Assembly (NCBI GenBank): GCA_040752835.1
Contig: JBFMGG010000001.1
Span: 1 to 47,405 of the forward strand
Direction of reading: 5' to 3'
Length of the DNA stretch: 47,405 bases
From: Campylobacterota bacterium
GTDB taxonomy: Bacteria; Campylobacterota; Campylobacteria; Campylobacterales; Sulfurimonadaceae
A program made the translations under genes and the position numbers. Below the pieces are notes generated by a model. That model worked only from the letters and a program-made list of their open reading frames with translations, did not search any database and was not told the origin of the DNA. This document shows positions 27,300 to 35,562 of the stretch, one piece after another. Each line of letters begins with the position of its first letter. The first letter of the stretch is position 1.

Positions 27300-28053
27300 A
27301 TCGCTTACCCTCGTCGGCAACGGGAAAATGGCCCTTGCCCTCGCCAAAGGGCTGTGCGGCATCTATGCCCTTGAAGTGGTCGGACGAAGTTCGGACGCGC
27401 TGGAGCAGTTCGAAAAAGCGCTTGGCCGTCCCGTACAAAAAACGCTTTACGCCGATGCCCTCATTGAGGAAAAAACCGTTATTCTGTGCGTCAAACCGGC
27501 CAATCTCGCCGAAATCGCCCCGTATCTCAAGGGGACGGCACGAACCGTCTATTCGGTCCTTGCCGGCACCCCCCTAGCCGCTCTTAGCGCGATCTGCGCA
27601 CGGAACTATTGCCGCGCCATGCCCAATCTTGCCGCCGAAGTCGCCCTCTCGATGACATCGCTGGTCGGAGACCCCGAAACCCGGGACGAGGCACTGGCCC
27701 TTTTCGGTACCATCGGTTCCGCGCTGTGGCTCTCAAGCGAAAAAGAGCTGGACATTGCAACGGCACTGGCGGGAAGCGGTCCCGCCTATCTGGCCCTCAT
27801 CGCCGAAGCGCTTGCGGACGGAGCGGTACGCGAAGGGCTCAGACGCGATGACGCGGCAACCCTGGTCAAAGGTTTGTTCAGCGGGTTTGCCGGACTGTTG
27901 CAGACAACCCATCCCGCGATTCTCAAAGACGGCGTGATGAGCCCCGGCGGCACCACGGCAGCCGGTTACGGCGCCCTTGAATCAGGCGGGGTGCGCAACG
28001 GCTGCATGGAGGCCGTCCGCGCCGCGCACGAAAAAGCCAAAGCGCTCAAATAA
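27292..28053 (+). CDS. proC: Pyrroline-5-carboxylate reductase
   Basis: 253 residues from the ATG at 27292. ProC makes proline from pyrroline-5-carboxylate with NAD(P)H. The Rossmann start SLTLVGNGKMALALAKGL and the C-terminal signature SPGGTTAAGYGALESGG are present. Longer in-frame starts upstream would run deeper into fliW and have no ribosome site. The fliW-proC pairing is conserved in Campylobacterota. Confidence 0.95.
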   Translation: MVKSLTLVGNGKMALALAKGLCGIYALEVVGRSSDALEQFEKALGRPVQKTLYADALIEEKTVILCVKPANLAEIAPYLKGTARTVYSVLAGTPLAALSAICARNYCRAMPNLAAEVALSMTSLVGDPETRDEALALFGTIGSALWLSSEKELDIATALAGSGPAYLALIAEALADGAVREGLRRDDAATLVKGLFSGFAGLLQTTHPAILKDGVMSPGGTTAAGYGALESGGVRNGCMEAVRAAHEKAKALK

Positions 28054-28062
28054 GCGCCTTAC

Positions 28063-28086
28063 ACCTCTTCTTAATGAAGAGGTTTT
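28063..28086 (+). terminator. Terminator between proC and the convergent pilO-like gene
   Basis: ACCTCTTC at 28063-28070 pairs perfectly with GAAGAGGT at 28076-28083 around a five-base loop, followed by TTT. It lies 10 bases after proC and includes the last codons and stop of the convergent pilO-like gene. Confidence 0.7.
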
Positions 28087-28625
28087 CCTTCTTTCTCACC
28101 CTCTTTCTCTTTTTGCTTCGATTCGTTGTTGTAAACGCGCATCGTGAACGATGAACGGATTTTGTCGCCGTCACGTTCGAAATGAATCGGGAAATTGACC
28201 TTGATGATCCATTCGCTTTTGTTGACGTTTTCAAGAAAATGGTAAAAGCTCTGCGGCGACGTGATTTTGGAAGTCGCGTTGACTTCGTAGGTCCGGAACG
28301 TGCCGTTGCTTTCAAACGACGTTACCTCGGTCAGATACAGATCGCTGAACTCCTTGCCGTACTGTTTTTCAAACCGCATCGGATCAAACGGGGTATTAAA
28401 CGCCTTGATCATCCGGGCGTTTTGGGTCTCCAGCTCTTTCAGCCTGCTTTCGATCTGGTCGTGGCGCTGTTGCGCAAAATCGAGCTCCTGAAACTCTTTT
28501 TTGCTTTCCAGGCGCAGCGTGCGGTACTCTTTTCCTTTGGGGATAAGCAGCGCGAACGAAAATCCGACGACGCCGACCATTAATACGAGGGATAGCACCA
28601 AAAGGGTAACGGTCTGCCGGTTCAT
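28071..28625 (-). CDS. PilO/GspM-like pilus assembly protein
   Basis: 184 residues: a short cytoplasmic tail, one membrane helix (about residues 8-28, TLLVLSLVLMVGVVGFSFALL), a coiled coil (about 35-70), then a ferredoxin-like periplasmic domain ending in a Lys/Glu-rich tail. This layout is that of PilO in the type IV pilus alignment complex, or GspM in type II secretion. It is the last gene of the run, overlapping the pilN-like gene by 4 bases. Sequence identity to known PilO is low, so the call depends on architecture and gene order. Confidence 0.65.
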   Translation of the reverse strand: MNRQTVTLLVLSLVLMVGVVGFSFALLIPKGKEYRTLRLESKKEFQELDFAQQRHDQIESRLKELETQNARMIKAFNTPFDPMRFEKQYGKEFSDLYLTEVTSFESNGTFRTYEVNATSKITSPQSFYHFLENVNKSEWIIKVNFPIHFERDGDKIRSSFTMRVYNNESKQKEKEGEKEGKPLH

Positions 28626-29146
28626 TGCAGCTCCTCGCTTTGTTCATCGTCTAGATGGTTGGTCGATACGAAACGGTACCATCCGTTTTCAATCGGGTAA
28701 AAACTCGTGTAGGTACGGTGAAAAATCGAGCGCAAAGGGGCTTCGAGCATGTACTGGTAGGTCTCTTTGTTCGGCGTTGTCCCGTACAGGATCAGCGATC
28801 TGGCTTCCAGATCGGCCCGGGAGAGGGTAATGCCATCCGGAACCAAATCGAAAAGATTGCGGATACTCTCTTTCATCACGGTGTTGTCGGTTGTAATCTG
28901 TTCGGCCATTTTGACTTCCGCTTCGATCAGCCGGATCCGCTCGTCCATCCGCGCAATGGAACGTTCCAGCGCTTTCTCTTTGACCGCGACCTCTTTGTGT
29001 TCGCGGACGAAATCGTACGTTTTGTATCCCAGGAAAGAGTAGGTGCCCGAGAGCATTGCAATGGTGATCGCGAAGAAAAACAAGACGAGCTTCAACTCGG
29101 TGCTGACGATCTTTTTGGGACGGGGCGCGATAAAACTGTGTTTCAC
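28622..29146 (-). CDS. PilN-like pilus assembly protein
   Basis: 174 residues with a cytoplasmic N-terminus containing a basic stretch (RPKKIVSTELK), one membrane helix (about 20-40, LVLFFFAITIAMLSGTYSFL), a coiled coil (about 45-85) and a small periplasmic domain with LSRADLEARSLILYGTTPN, a pattern common in PilN-like proteins. In type IV pili PilN binds PilM through its N-terminus and PilO through its periplasmic part. The neighbouring genes fit both roles. It overlaps both by four bases. Confidence 0.68.
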   Translation of the reverse strand: MKHSFIAPRPKKIVSTELKLVLFFFAITIAMLSGTYSFLGYKTYDFVREHKEVAVKEKALERSIARMDERIRLIEAEVKMAEQITTDNTVMKESIRNLFDLVPDGITLSRADLEARSLILYGTTPNKETYQYMLEAPLRSIFHRTYTSFYPIENGWYRFVSTNHLDDEQSEELQ

Positions 29147-30180
29147 TGCGATACCTCTTCCAGCGAGAGTGAAAGCACCTCTTCGCCGAGGTCGATTTTA
29201 CGGACCATGACGTTTAAAAACAGCTCCTCCTCAAGGTAACGCTTGAGCTCGTTCCCGTTTCCGTATCCGTCGGCTATCCAGACCGTTTCGACAAAGCGGT
29301 TTCGGCAGTGTTCCCCGGCGTAGAAACGCGCCAGAGTCTTTTCGATCAGTTCAAAACGGTAGAAGTCGTCGCTGAAACGTTCGCCCTCTTCTTTGACATC
29401 GCCGCTTGGCGTCAGCGAAGGAAGTTTTTCCTCGAACACCGGTTCCTCTTCGCTGAATTCGGCAATCTCTTCCAGCGTGTCGAGGTCCTCGATGTCGCTC
29501 AGGTCATCGAGCTCGTCAATGATTTCCAGGTCGTCGAGGGATTCGATCTGATCGAGATTGATCCCGCGGCTGGGCTCTTCTTCTTCGACCCCGACCGAAA
29601 AACCGATCCCAATGCCGCTCCCTTCGTCGATTCCGATCGAGCCTTCTTCCGCATGCAGCGGATAGTGGTGAGCATATTCGAGCTTCCCGTCTTCGAAAAA
29701 AGCGATGCTCATCGACTCTTTTTGAGCCAGTACGAAAAGTCCGAGCTTTCCGCCTGTTTTATCGGCGAAAAAACGCTCGATGACCGAAAAAGGGGAAAAA
29801 ACGAAATCCAGCCCGATCGCCGCATACTTCTTTTTCAGTAGTTCCAGTTCCCGGGCCGAAGCGTAGAGCATCCATTTTTGATTACGGCAGATGGTCTTTG
29901 TTCCGCTCATCTCTTCGCTGTCGTTGATCTCGTGGATCGTGCACCCTTCCAACGCCCCCTGATTCGGGTCGGGATTGAGAAGCGCGACGTAATGCAGCGG
30001 CGATTCTTCGACAATCCTGCGGATGTAGCGGGCCATTTCCTCGATGGCCAAAACCCCTTCGTAGCGTCTGGTCTCGCGCGAAAGGCGTTTTTTCTTTTTG
30101 TAAAAAGCGACGCCGACTTCGTATTTTTCGCCGTAGGGGATGATGGTGATGAAAATTTTTTGGTAAAGCCAGCCGATCAC
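29143..30180 (-). CDS. PilM/GspL-like cytoplasmic protein with an acidic insert
   Basis: 345 residues, no signal or membrane helix. It has a divergent actin-like organisation as in PilM or the cytoplasmic part of GspL, but no clear ATP motif. Residues about 205-265 form an unusual acidic Asp/Glu/Leu/Ile-rich stretch (LDDLEIIDELDDLSDIEDLD) that looks like an insertion or flexible linker. The gene is followed by PilN- and PilO-like genes with 4-base overlaps, the same order as pilMNO. The start overlaps the end of the recombinase gene by 4 bases. The role at the inner-membrane base of a pilus or DNA-uptake machine is inferred. Confidence 0.6.
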   Translation of the reverse strand: MIGWLYQKIFITIIPYGEKYEVGVAFYKKKKRLSRETRRYEGVLAIEEMARYIRRIVEESPLHYVALLNPDPNQGALEGCTIHEINDSEEMSGTKTICRNQKWMLYASARELELLKKKYAAIGLDFVFSPFSVIERFFADKTGGKLGLFVLAQKESMSIAFFEDGKLEYAHHYPLHAEEGSIGIDEGSGIGIGFSVGVEEEEPSRGINLDQIESLDDLEIIDELDDLSDIEDLDTLEEIAEFSEEEPVFEEKLPSLTPSGDVKEEGERFSDDFYRFELIEKTLARFYAGEHCRNRFVETVWIADGYGNGNELKRYLEEELFLNVMVRKIDLGEEVLSLSLEEVSQ

Positions 30181-31019
30181 TCGCTGTCCTCACGGTGCTG
30201 GCATAACGGGTGCGATTTGAGGTAGTGATCCATTTTCAAAGCATTCCCCAGTTTAGTGTATATCTGCGTCGTCGCCATACTCGCGTGGCCTAATAGTTCG
30301 CTAACATCGGCAATCCGCGCGCCGTTGTTTAGCAGTTCCGTGGCATAAGCATGACGGAGTTGATGAGGAGTCACCTTAATTCCTATCTCGGCAAATCGCT
30401 TGGTAATCATATATCTTAGACTATTTTCGCTTAATTTTCTACCCTCGGCCTCAAAAACATACTCTTTGGGCGCAAAGGAGACACGGTAACGCTCCAGGGC
30501 TTCCCATGCCGCTGCGGGAACCGGAATGTCGCGCTCTTTCGCGCCTTTACCCCGGACCCTGCACCACTGCGGCGTTACATCGCCGATTTTCAGCCCGCAG
30601 AGTTCGGATATTCGCAGTCCCATCGAATAGAGCAGTAAAATAGCCAGCCCTGCGGCCGGTTCGGCATCTTCGATCGCGCTGTGGATATGTTCGTGCGCTA
30701 CGGGCTTCGGAAGCGTTTTGGGAACCCGCACGCTTTCATCTCCGCTCATTTCGACGCTAAATCCCCGGCTCCGGAGGTATTTGACGAAACTGCGCACCGC
30801 ACTGAGCTTCGCGGAAATGGTTTTGGGCTTTAAAGGCGCGATCCTGACACGCAAGGGCATCAGGTTGATCGTCAGAGAATCGGATCCGAAACCGATCTCG
30901 GCGTATTCGAGCATCTCGTCGAGGGCATCGTCGTAGCTGCGTATCGTCAATGCCGAGTACCCGCGCATCGCATCCAGGTATTGCAAAAACTCTTCTTTGG
31001 AACGATAGAGTCTTTCCAT
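30177..31019 (-). CDS. XerC/XerD-like tyrosine recombinase
   Basis: 280 residues. The N-terminal SAM-like core-binding domain is about 1-95 and the catalytic domain follows. The residues of the active site are visible: Arg in GLRISELCGL, Lys in GKGAKERDIPV, His and Arg in HQLRHAYATELL, His in LLGHASMATTQIY and the nucleophile Tyr there. Size and motifs match Xer recombinases that resolve chromosome dimers at dif, not phage integrases. Campylobacterota often carry a larger XerH; whether this is the only Xer of the genome cannot be told. It is embedded in a housekeeping/pilus operon, overlapping the pilM-like gene by four bases and starting 10 bases after the acyltransferase. Confidence 0.85.
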   Translation of the reverse strand: MERLYRSKEEFLQYLDAMRGYSALTIRSYDDALDEMLEYAEIGFGSDSLTINLMPLRVRIAPLKPKTISAKLSAVRSFVKYLRSRGFSVEMSGDESVRVPKTLPKPVAHEHIHSAIEDAEPAAGLAILLLYSMGLRISELCGLKIGDVTPQWCRVRGKGAKERDIPVPAAAWEALERYRVSFAPKEYVFEAEGRKLSENSLRYMITKRFAEIGIKVTPHQLRHAYATELLNNGARIADVSELLGHASMATTQIYTKLGNALKMDHYLKSHPLCQHREDSE

Positions 31020-31029
31020 AAAGACAAAC

Positions 31030-31653
31030 CTAAAAAGCGCGTTCCATCAGTTTTTCCCGGACCAGCGCTTTGGCCGCTTCGAACTCCATTCCCGCCAGAT
31101 CGATCGGCTCGGAAGCATAAAAATCGAGCGTCCCGAACGGTTTGGGAATCGTAAAACGGTCCCAGCTTCCCAGCTGCCAGTACGAGGAGGGAACGCACTG
31201 GAAAACGATGACTTTGGCGTTACGCTTCTGGGCCATGACGACTGCGCCGTCGCTCATTTCATGGCGGGGGCCCTTGGGTCCGTCGGGGGTAATGCCGATG
31301 TCGTACCCTTCGGAGAGCGATTTCATCCCCTGAATCAGCACTTTCGCACCGCCGCGTGTCGTCGAACCGTGGATCGTCCCCAGACGGAAATAACGCATGA
31401 TCCGCGCGATAATCTGCCCGTCGAAATGGTCCGAAATCAGAACGTTGGCTTTGGGGACTTTGCGGAAACGGTAATAGAGATAGGGCTGAAGCAGCAAATC
31501 GCCGTGCCAGAACGCGAAAATGACAGGCTCGGAAGGGACGAGCGATGGGAGATGAAACCGTTTTTTGCTCGTCGCATAAATCAAACGTATCAGCAACGCC
31601 CCGATGGGTGGGATCAGCCACAACGCGAGCGTGCGTACGATTTTTTTACGCAA
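31030..31653 (-). CDS. DUF374-type lysophospholipid acyltransferase-like protein
   Basis: 207 residues from a TTG at 31653, chosen because GGAGAG lies four bases before it and it overlaps the miaB stop by 8 bases; a longer frame would run 200 bases into miaB and translate as low-complexity Ser/Arg. A membrane-associated N-terminal helix is followed by [33 protein letters not shown] and [12 protein letters not shown], the pattern of DUF374 members of the LPLAT superfamily. Relatives act in lipid A or phospholipid assembly at the inner membrane; the acyl acceptor is unknown. Confidence 0.82.
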   Translation of the reverse strand: MRKKIVRTLALWLIPPIGALLIRLIYATSKKRFHLPSLVPSEPVIFAFWHGDLLLQPYLYYRFRKVPKANVLISDHFDGQIIARIMRYFRLGTIHGSTTRGGAKVLIQGMKSLSEGYDIGITPDGPKGPRHEMSDGAVVMAQKRNAKVIVFQCVPSSYWQLGSWDRFTIPKPFGTLDFYASEPIDLAGMEFEAAKALVREKLMERAF

Positions 31654-32947
31654 CGATCTCTCCGTATTGGACGAGACGGGAAACCTCCGTAATTCTGACG
31701 CGGGCGATCCTGCCCAGCCACTCCTCGGAGCCTTTGACCTTGACAACGATATTGTTGTCCGTCCGCCCGGCGACGTAGCCCTCACTCCGGAGCTCTTCGA
31801 AATAGACGTCGAACTCTTTTCCGAGATAACCGGCGGTAATCTCATCAAGAATCGTGTCCTGATACGCCTGCAGACGGCTGAGGCGTTCCGAACCGGTTTC
31901 GGGATCGACGGTATTGGTCATTCCCTCCGCTTCCGTAAGGGGGCGCGGAGAGTATTTGAAGCTGAAAATCTGCTCGAAACGGACCTGCCGCATGACGTCG
32001 AGCGTCTCGTCGAAATCCGCATCGCTCTCGCCGGGAAACGCGACGATGATATCGGTGCTGATGCTGACGTCGGGAACCATGGCCCGGAGTTTGGCGGCGC
32101 GGTTCAAGAACCATTCTTTGCCGTACCCGCGCTTCATCGCTTTGAGGACCTCGGTCGAACCGCTCTGAAGCGGCATGTGCATCGATTTGCAGATCTTCGG
32201 ATTGCGGGCGAACTCCTCGATAAACTCATCGTCCATGTGAAGCGGATGGGGCGACGTGAAGCGGATTCTCTCGATCCCTTCGACCGCGCTGACGCGGCGG
32301 AGCAGCTCGGTGAAATTGATCTTCTCGTGTTCTCCCGAAAAGCGTCTGCCGTAATTGTTGACGTTCTGCCCGAGCAAAAAAACTTCTTTTGCTCCCGATT
32401 CCGCGGCCTTGCGCGCTTCGGCAACGATCAGGTCGGACGGTATGGAAATCTCGTCTCCGCGCGTTTTGGGAACGATGCAAAACGTACACTGCTTGTCGCA
32501 GCCGATCGAAATGTTGATGTAGGCTTTGTAAGGGCTTGAGCGGAAATCCTTGAACGCGAACTGCGATTCGTCGAAATCGATGTCGATCTCGACTGCCTTC
32601 TCGCGGTGGATCACCTCGCCGATTTTGGAGACGTTGCGCGCGCCGAGGACAAAATTGACGTAAGGGGCTTTTTTAATGATCTCTTTGCCCAAGTGGGACG
32701 CGGTGCAGCCGCATACGCCGATTTTGGCCCCTTCTTTTTTGATCTTGTTGAATCCGCCCAGTTCGGAAAAAAGCTTGTGCACGGGCTTTTCGCGAACGGA
32801 GCAGGTGTTGATGAGGATCAGATCGGCGTCCCGCGCGTTGTCGGTGAGTTCATACCCTTCGCGTGCATTGAGTTCGGCGATCATATGCTCCGAATCGCGT
32901 ACGTTCATCGCGCATCCGAGCGTCTCGATAAAGAGTTTTTTAGACAT
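31646..32947 (-). CDS. miaB: tRNA-2-methylthio-N6-dimethylallyladenosine synthase
   Basis: 433 residues. MiaB adds the 2-methylthio group to isopentenyl-A37 of tRNAs. Auxiliary-cluster Cys occur in [22 protein letters not shown] and GVCGCTASH. The radical-SAM motif is [11 protein letters not shown], and a TRAM domain ends the protein. The ETLGCAMN start distinguishes it from RimO. MiaA, which makes its substrate, is at 45465-46361. The start shares a base with the stop of the HP0268-like gene (TAATG). Confidence 0.96.
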   Translation of the reverse strand: MSKKLFIETLGCAMNVRDSEHMIAELNAREGYELTDNARDADLILINTCSVREKPVHKLFSELGGFNKIKKEGAKIGVCGCTASHLGKEIIKKAPYVNFVLGARNVSKIGEVIHREKAVEIDIDFDESQFAFKDFRSSPYKAYINISIGCDKQCTFCIVPKTRGDEISIPSDLIVAEARKAAESGAKEVFLLGQNVNNYGRRFSGEHEKINFTELLRRVSAVEGIERIRFTSPHPLHMDDEFIEEFARNPKICKSMHMPLQSGSTEVLKAMKRGYGKEWFLNRAAKLRAMVPDVSISTDIIVAFPGESDADFDETLDVMRQVRFEQIFSFKYSPRPLTEAEGMTNTVDPETGSERLSRLQAYQDTILDEITAGYLGKEFDVYFEELRSEGYVAGRTDNNIVVKVKGSEEWLGRIARVRITEVSRLVQYGEIVA

Positions 32948-33189
32948 TAGAGGATGTGGACCTCGTACATGTATTCGTTTGTCGAAAGACCGTAACGCAC
33001 CTCGCGCATGTAAAAACTTTTCCCTTCGCCTTCGAAATGGTCTTGAAGCGACAAAAGGTCTTTGTGCGAGTTCTCACGGTCGAAATAAAGGATAACCGAA
33101 TTGCTTTTTTCCACCATCTCGGTGATTTTTTTGAGGTCGATTTTTTTGGGTTTTGCGTCGTGTTCGCTGCGGGCAATTTTAAGTTCCAT
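32947..33189 (-). CDS. HP0268-family small nuclease-like protein
   Basis: 80 residues, the same length as Helicobacter pylori HP0268, with [17 protein letters not shown] and [21 protein letters not shown] as the recognisable parts. HP0268 has been described as a small nuclease with DNA-nicking and purine-preferring RNase activity; that function is carried over by similarity only. The miaB neighbour is conserved in Helicobacter and Campylobacter. AAGGG precedes the ATG by nine bases. It is the first gene of the seven-gene operon, so it sets the promoter for miaB through the pilO-like gene. Confidence 0.82.
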   Translation of the reverse strand: MELKIARSEHDAKPKKIDLKKITEMVEKSNSVILYFDRENSHKDLLSLQDHFEGEGKSFYMREVRYGLSTNEYMYEVHIL

Positions 33190-33232
33190 GCGGTGATTCC
33201 CTTCTTTGGATAGAGTTCTTGATATTATCGGG

Positions 33233-33238
33233 ATTATA
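33233..33238 (-). promoter_or_regulatory. -10 box of the HP0268-miaB-pilMNO-like operon
   Basis: TATAAT on the minus strand, about 43 bases upstream of the HP0268-like ATG. It is back to back with the nusA promoter in a 172-base divergent region rich in ATCG/CGAT repeats. Confidence 0.5.
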
Positions 33239-33277
33239 TCGGTGTTTCGATAAATATCGTATTAAGAGAAAATTATG

Positions 33278-33283
33278 TATAAT
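33278..33283 (+). promoter_or_regulatory. -10 box (TATAAT) of nusA
   Basis: TATAAT in GTATAATACT, 78 bases before the nusA ATG. The leader of about 70 bases contains no obvious riboswitch; AAAGGA at 33349-33354 is the ribosome site. Confidence 0.6.
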
Positions 33284-33361
33284 ACTTTTCCTTCATAAAA
33301 AAGCTTTCCCAAACCAAACCGATTTTTTTATGAGTTTCGACTACCGAAAAAGGATATTTCT

Positions 33362-34492
33362 ATGGAAAATATTTTAGACATTATCGATTCGATCGCCAAC
33401 GAAAAAGGGCTCAGCCGCGAAAACGTCAAAGAGGCGATCAAAACTTCGTTCATCCAAACGGCCAAACGGATCATCAACCCGACGTTTGCATTCGAAGCCG
33501 ACATTGATGAACGGACCAAGCAGGTCAAACTCCGCCAGATCATTACCGTCGTCCCGGACGATGCCCCGGAACTTGAGGGGGAGGAAGCGGGGGCGTACAT
33601 GAGCCTTTCGAACGCCCTCGAAATCGACGAAGATGCCGAAATCGGCGATCAGCTTCAGATGGAGCATGACATCGAAAGCTACGGACGCAGCGCGTTCGCG
33701 ACACTGCACCGCGAAATCGAGTTCCACATCCAGCGCCTCGTCGAAAACGAGTTGTACGACAAATACAAAAGCAAAATCAACCAGATCGTCTCCGGGCGCG
33801 TTACCCGCGTCGACGAACAGCAGAACACGACGATCGAAATCGACGAGATCCGCGCCGTTCTCCCGATGAAAAACCGGATCAAAGGTGAAAAATTCAAGGT
33901 AGGCGATATGGTCAGCGCGATCGTGCGTCGGGTCCATGTCGACAAAATCAACGGAATCTCGATGGAACTCTCGCGCACTTCGCCGAAATTCCTCGAAGAG
34001 CTTCTCGCCCTCGAAGTCCCCGAGATCAAAGACGGCATCGTCGTGATCGAAAAATGTGCCCGTATCCCCGGTGAACGGGCCAAAATCGCCCTTTACACCA
34101 ACCGCCCTCAAATCGATCCGATCGGGGCGACCGTCGGCGTACGGGGTGTACGGATCAATGCGGTGAGCGAAGAACTTTGCGGTGAAAACATCGACTGCGT
34201 CGAGTACACTCCCCAGCCCGAGCTGTTCATCTCCCGCGCCATGAGCCCGGCGATTATCTCGGCAGTCGCCATCGAAGAGACCGAAGAGGGGGAGAAAAAG
34301 GCCATCGTCACCCTCCCCAGCGACCAAAAATCCAAAGCGATCGGAAAAAGCGGGATCAACATCCGCCTCGCATCGATGCTGACGGGATACACGATCGAAC
34401 TGAACGAACAGGGCGGAACAGCCGCAGGCGAAAAAGCGGCCGAAGAGAAAAAAGAGGGGATCAGCTCTCTCGAAGCGCTGTTCGGCAATTAA
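33362..34492 (+). CDS. nusA: Transcription elongation/termination factor NusA
   Basis: 376 residues. The N-terminal RNA polymerase-binding domain is about 1-125, the S1 domain (SGRVTRVDEQQNTTIEID, about 135-205), then KH1 and KH2 (PGERAKIALYTN, GATVGVRGVRINAV, IGKSGINIRLASMLTG). The C-terminal acidic repeats of the E. coli protein are absent, as usual outside gamma-proteobacteria. It is transcribed alone and ends 36 bases before a convergent ABC permease, with a shared terminator. NusB is at 17830-18231. Confidence 0.97.
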   Translation: MENILDIIDSIANEKGLSRENVKEAIKTSFIQTAKRIINPTFAFEADIDERTKQVKLRQIITVVPDDAPELEGEEAGAYMSLSNALEIDEDAEIGDQLQMEHDIESYGRSAFATLHREIEFHIQRLVENELYDKYKSKINQIVSGRVTRVDEQQNTTIEIDEIRAVLPMKNRIKGEKFKVGDMVSAIVRRVHVDKINGISMELSRTSPKFLEELLALEVPEIKDGIVVIEKCARIPGERAKIALYTNRPQIDPIGATVGVRGVRINAVSEELCGENIDCVEYTPQPELFISRAMSPAIISAVAIEETEEGEKKAIVTLPSDQKSKAIGKSGINIRLASMLTGYTIELNEQGGTAAGEKAAEEKKEGISSLEALFGN

Positions 34493-34502
34493 AAATTTCT
34501 TC

Positions 34503-34528
34503 CGCTTTTCTCACGAAAAAGAAAAGCG
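34503..34528. terminator. Bidirectional terminator between nusA and the ABC permease
   Basis: CGCTTTTC at 34503-34510 pairs perfectly with GAAAAGCG at 34521-34528 (8 base pairs, 10-base loop). T-rich tracts lie on both sides: TCCTCTTTT after it on the plus strand and an A-rich stretch before it. It ends one base before the stop of the permease. Confidence 0.6.
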
Positions 34529-35485
34529 TCATCCTCTTTTCACAAACGGATTTAATTTGAGCAAGATCGCATCGGCGATCTGGTTCCCTATCAGCGTCAA
34601 AAACGCGCTCATCATCAAAATCCCCATAATCACCGGATAATCCCGGCTCATTGCCGAGAGATAAAAAAGCTGTCCCATCCCCTCGATCCCGAAAATCGAC
34701 TCCAGTATGACCGATCCGCCGATAAGCCCGGGGACGGAAAGCCCCAGCATCGTCACGATCGGCGGTAGGAGATTGGGAAGAATGTAGTAGCGGACGATCC
34801 TTCTTTCGTCGATTCCGCGCGCTCGGGCAAAATAGATATAATCGCTTTTGAGAATTTCGACGACGAGCGAGCGGACATAGAGCGTCAGGCTGCCCACCCC
34901 GACAAAGACCATGACCGAAACCGGAAGCGTCAGGTGCCATGCCATATCGAGGTAGTATCCGATCCCCTCGGGCGGTTCGAGGGAATGAAGCCCGCTCAGC
35001 GGAAACCATTCCAGTGTAAATCCCAAGACCAGCATCAAAACCAGTGCCAGATAATACGAGGGCATCGCGAAGCTGACGAGAGAGAATTGAATCAGTGCGG
35101 TGTCTTTCGCATTGCCGTAATTCATTGCCGCTTTGATCCCCAGCCACAATGAAACGATAAAAGTCAGTGCCATTGCGGCGAGATTTATCCACAGCGTCAC
35201 AGGCAGCCTTTGCGCTACGACTTCGCTCACCTCTTCCCCGCTTACGAACGAAACGCCGAAATTGAGCCTTGAAAGGTTGTAAACCCAATCGGCATACTGC
35301 TTCCACAGCGGTTTGTCCAACCCGTACACCGCTTTAAGCTGGGCAATCGTCTCCTGGGTCATGTTGGGATTGAGTTCCCCTCCCACAAAACTGTTCGGCG
35401 CCATATGGATCGCTCCGAACGAGATAAGTGAAATCAGCAGCAGCATCAGTACGGTATAGGCAAGAGAACGGAAAAGATATTTCAT
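34529..35485 (-). CDS. Isolated DppB/OppB-type ABC transporter permease
   Basis: 318 residues from the ATG at 35485. Six membrane segments are seen, starting with SLAYTVLMLLLISLISFGAI. The family region LNPNMTQETIAQLKAVYGLDKPLWKQY follows the first segment, and the EAA-like loop YIYFARARGIDERRIVRYYILPN that contacts the ATPase is intact. These proteins import peptides or nickel with a second permease, two ATPases and a binding protein. None of these is adjacent: the gene stands alone between a porin and the convergent nusA. TATAAT ends six bases before the ATG and there is no ribosome site, suggesting a leaderless mRNA. A GTG 48 bases further up is within the terminator of the porin. Confidence 0.88.
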   Translation of the reverse strand: MKYLFRSLAYTVLMLLLISLISFGAIHMAPNSFVGGELNPNMTQETIAQLKAVYGLDKPLWKQYADWVYNLSRLNFGVSFVSGEEVSEVVAQRLPVTLWINLAAMALTFIVSLWLGIKAAMNYGNAKDTALIQFSLVSFAMPSYYLALVLMLVLGFTLEWFPLSGLHSLEPPEGIGYYLDMAWHLTLPVSVMVFVGVGSLTLYVRSLVVEILKSDYIYFARARGIDERRIVRYYILPNLLPPIVTMLGLSVPGLIGGSVILESIFGIEGMGQLFYLSAMSRDYPVIMGILMMSAFLTLIGNQIADAILLKLNPFVKRG

Positions 35486-35491
35486 GCAATG

Positions 35492-35497
35492 ATTATA
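35492..35497 (-). promoter_or_regulatory. -10 box (TATAAT) directly upstream of the ABC permease
   Basis: TATAAT on the minus strand with exactly six bases between it and the ATG at 35485. With the usual 6-8 base distance from -10 box to start of transcription, the transcript would begin at or near the A of the start codon. Confidence 0.5.
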
Positions 35498-35511
35498 GCG
35501 GAAGAAAGAAG

Positions 35512-35547
35512 AAAAAAAGGGAGAGAATCTCACCCCCGAGGGGGTGA
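35512..35547 (-). terminator. Probable terminator after the porin gene
   Basis: A seven-base-pair GC-rich stem with a CGAG loop (35530-35547), followed on the minus strand by a run of seven T (35512-35518) after eleven bases. The T-run is further away than normal, so efficiency is uncertain. It lies between the porin stop and the ABC permease promoter. Confidence 0.45.
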
Positions 35548-35562
35548 AGCGTCGAATGGCGC

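Noticed and set aside
30177-31019. Tyrosine recombinase as an integrase of a mobile element
   Set aside because: It is Xer-like in size and motifs, overlaps neighbours on one strand, and no element boundaries or cargo are visible.
33330-33377. A 15-codon frame (MSFDYRKRIFLWKIF) overlapping the nusA start, as a possible leader peptide
   Set aside because: No ribosome site precedes it and there is no attenuator-like structure; nusA has its own AAAGGA.
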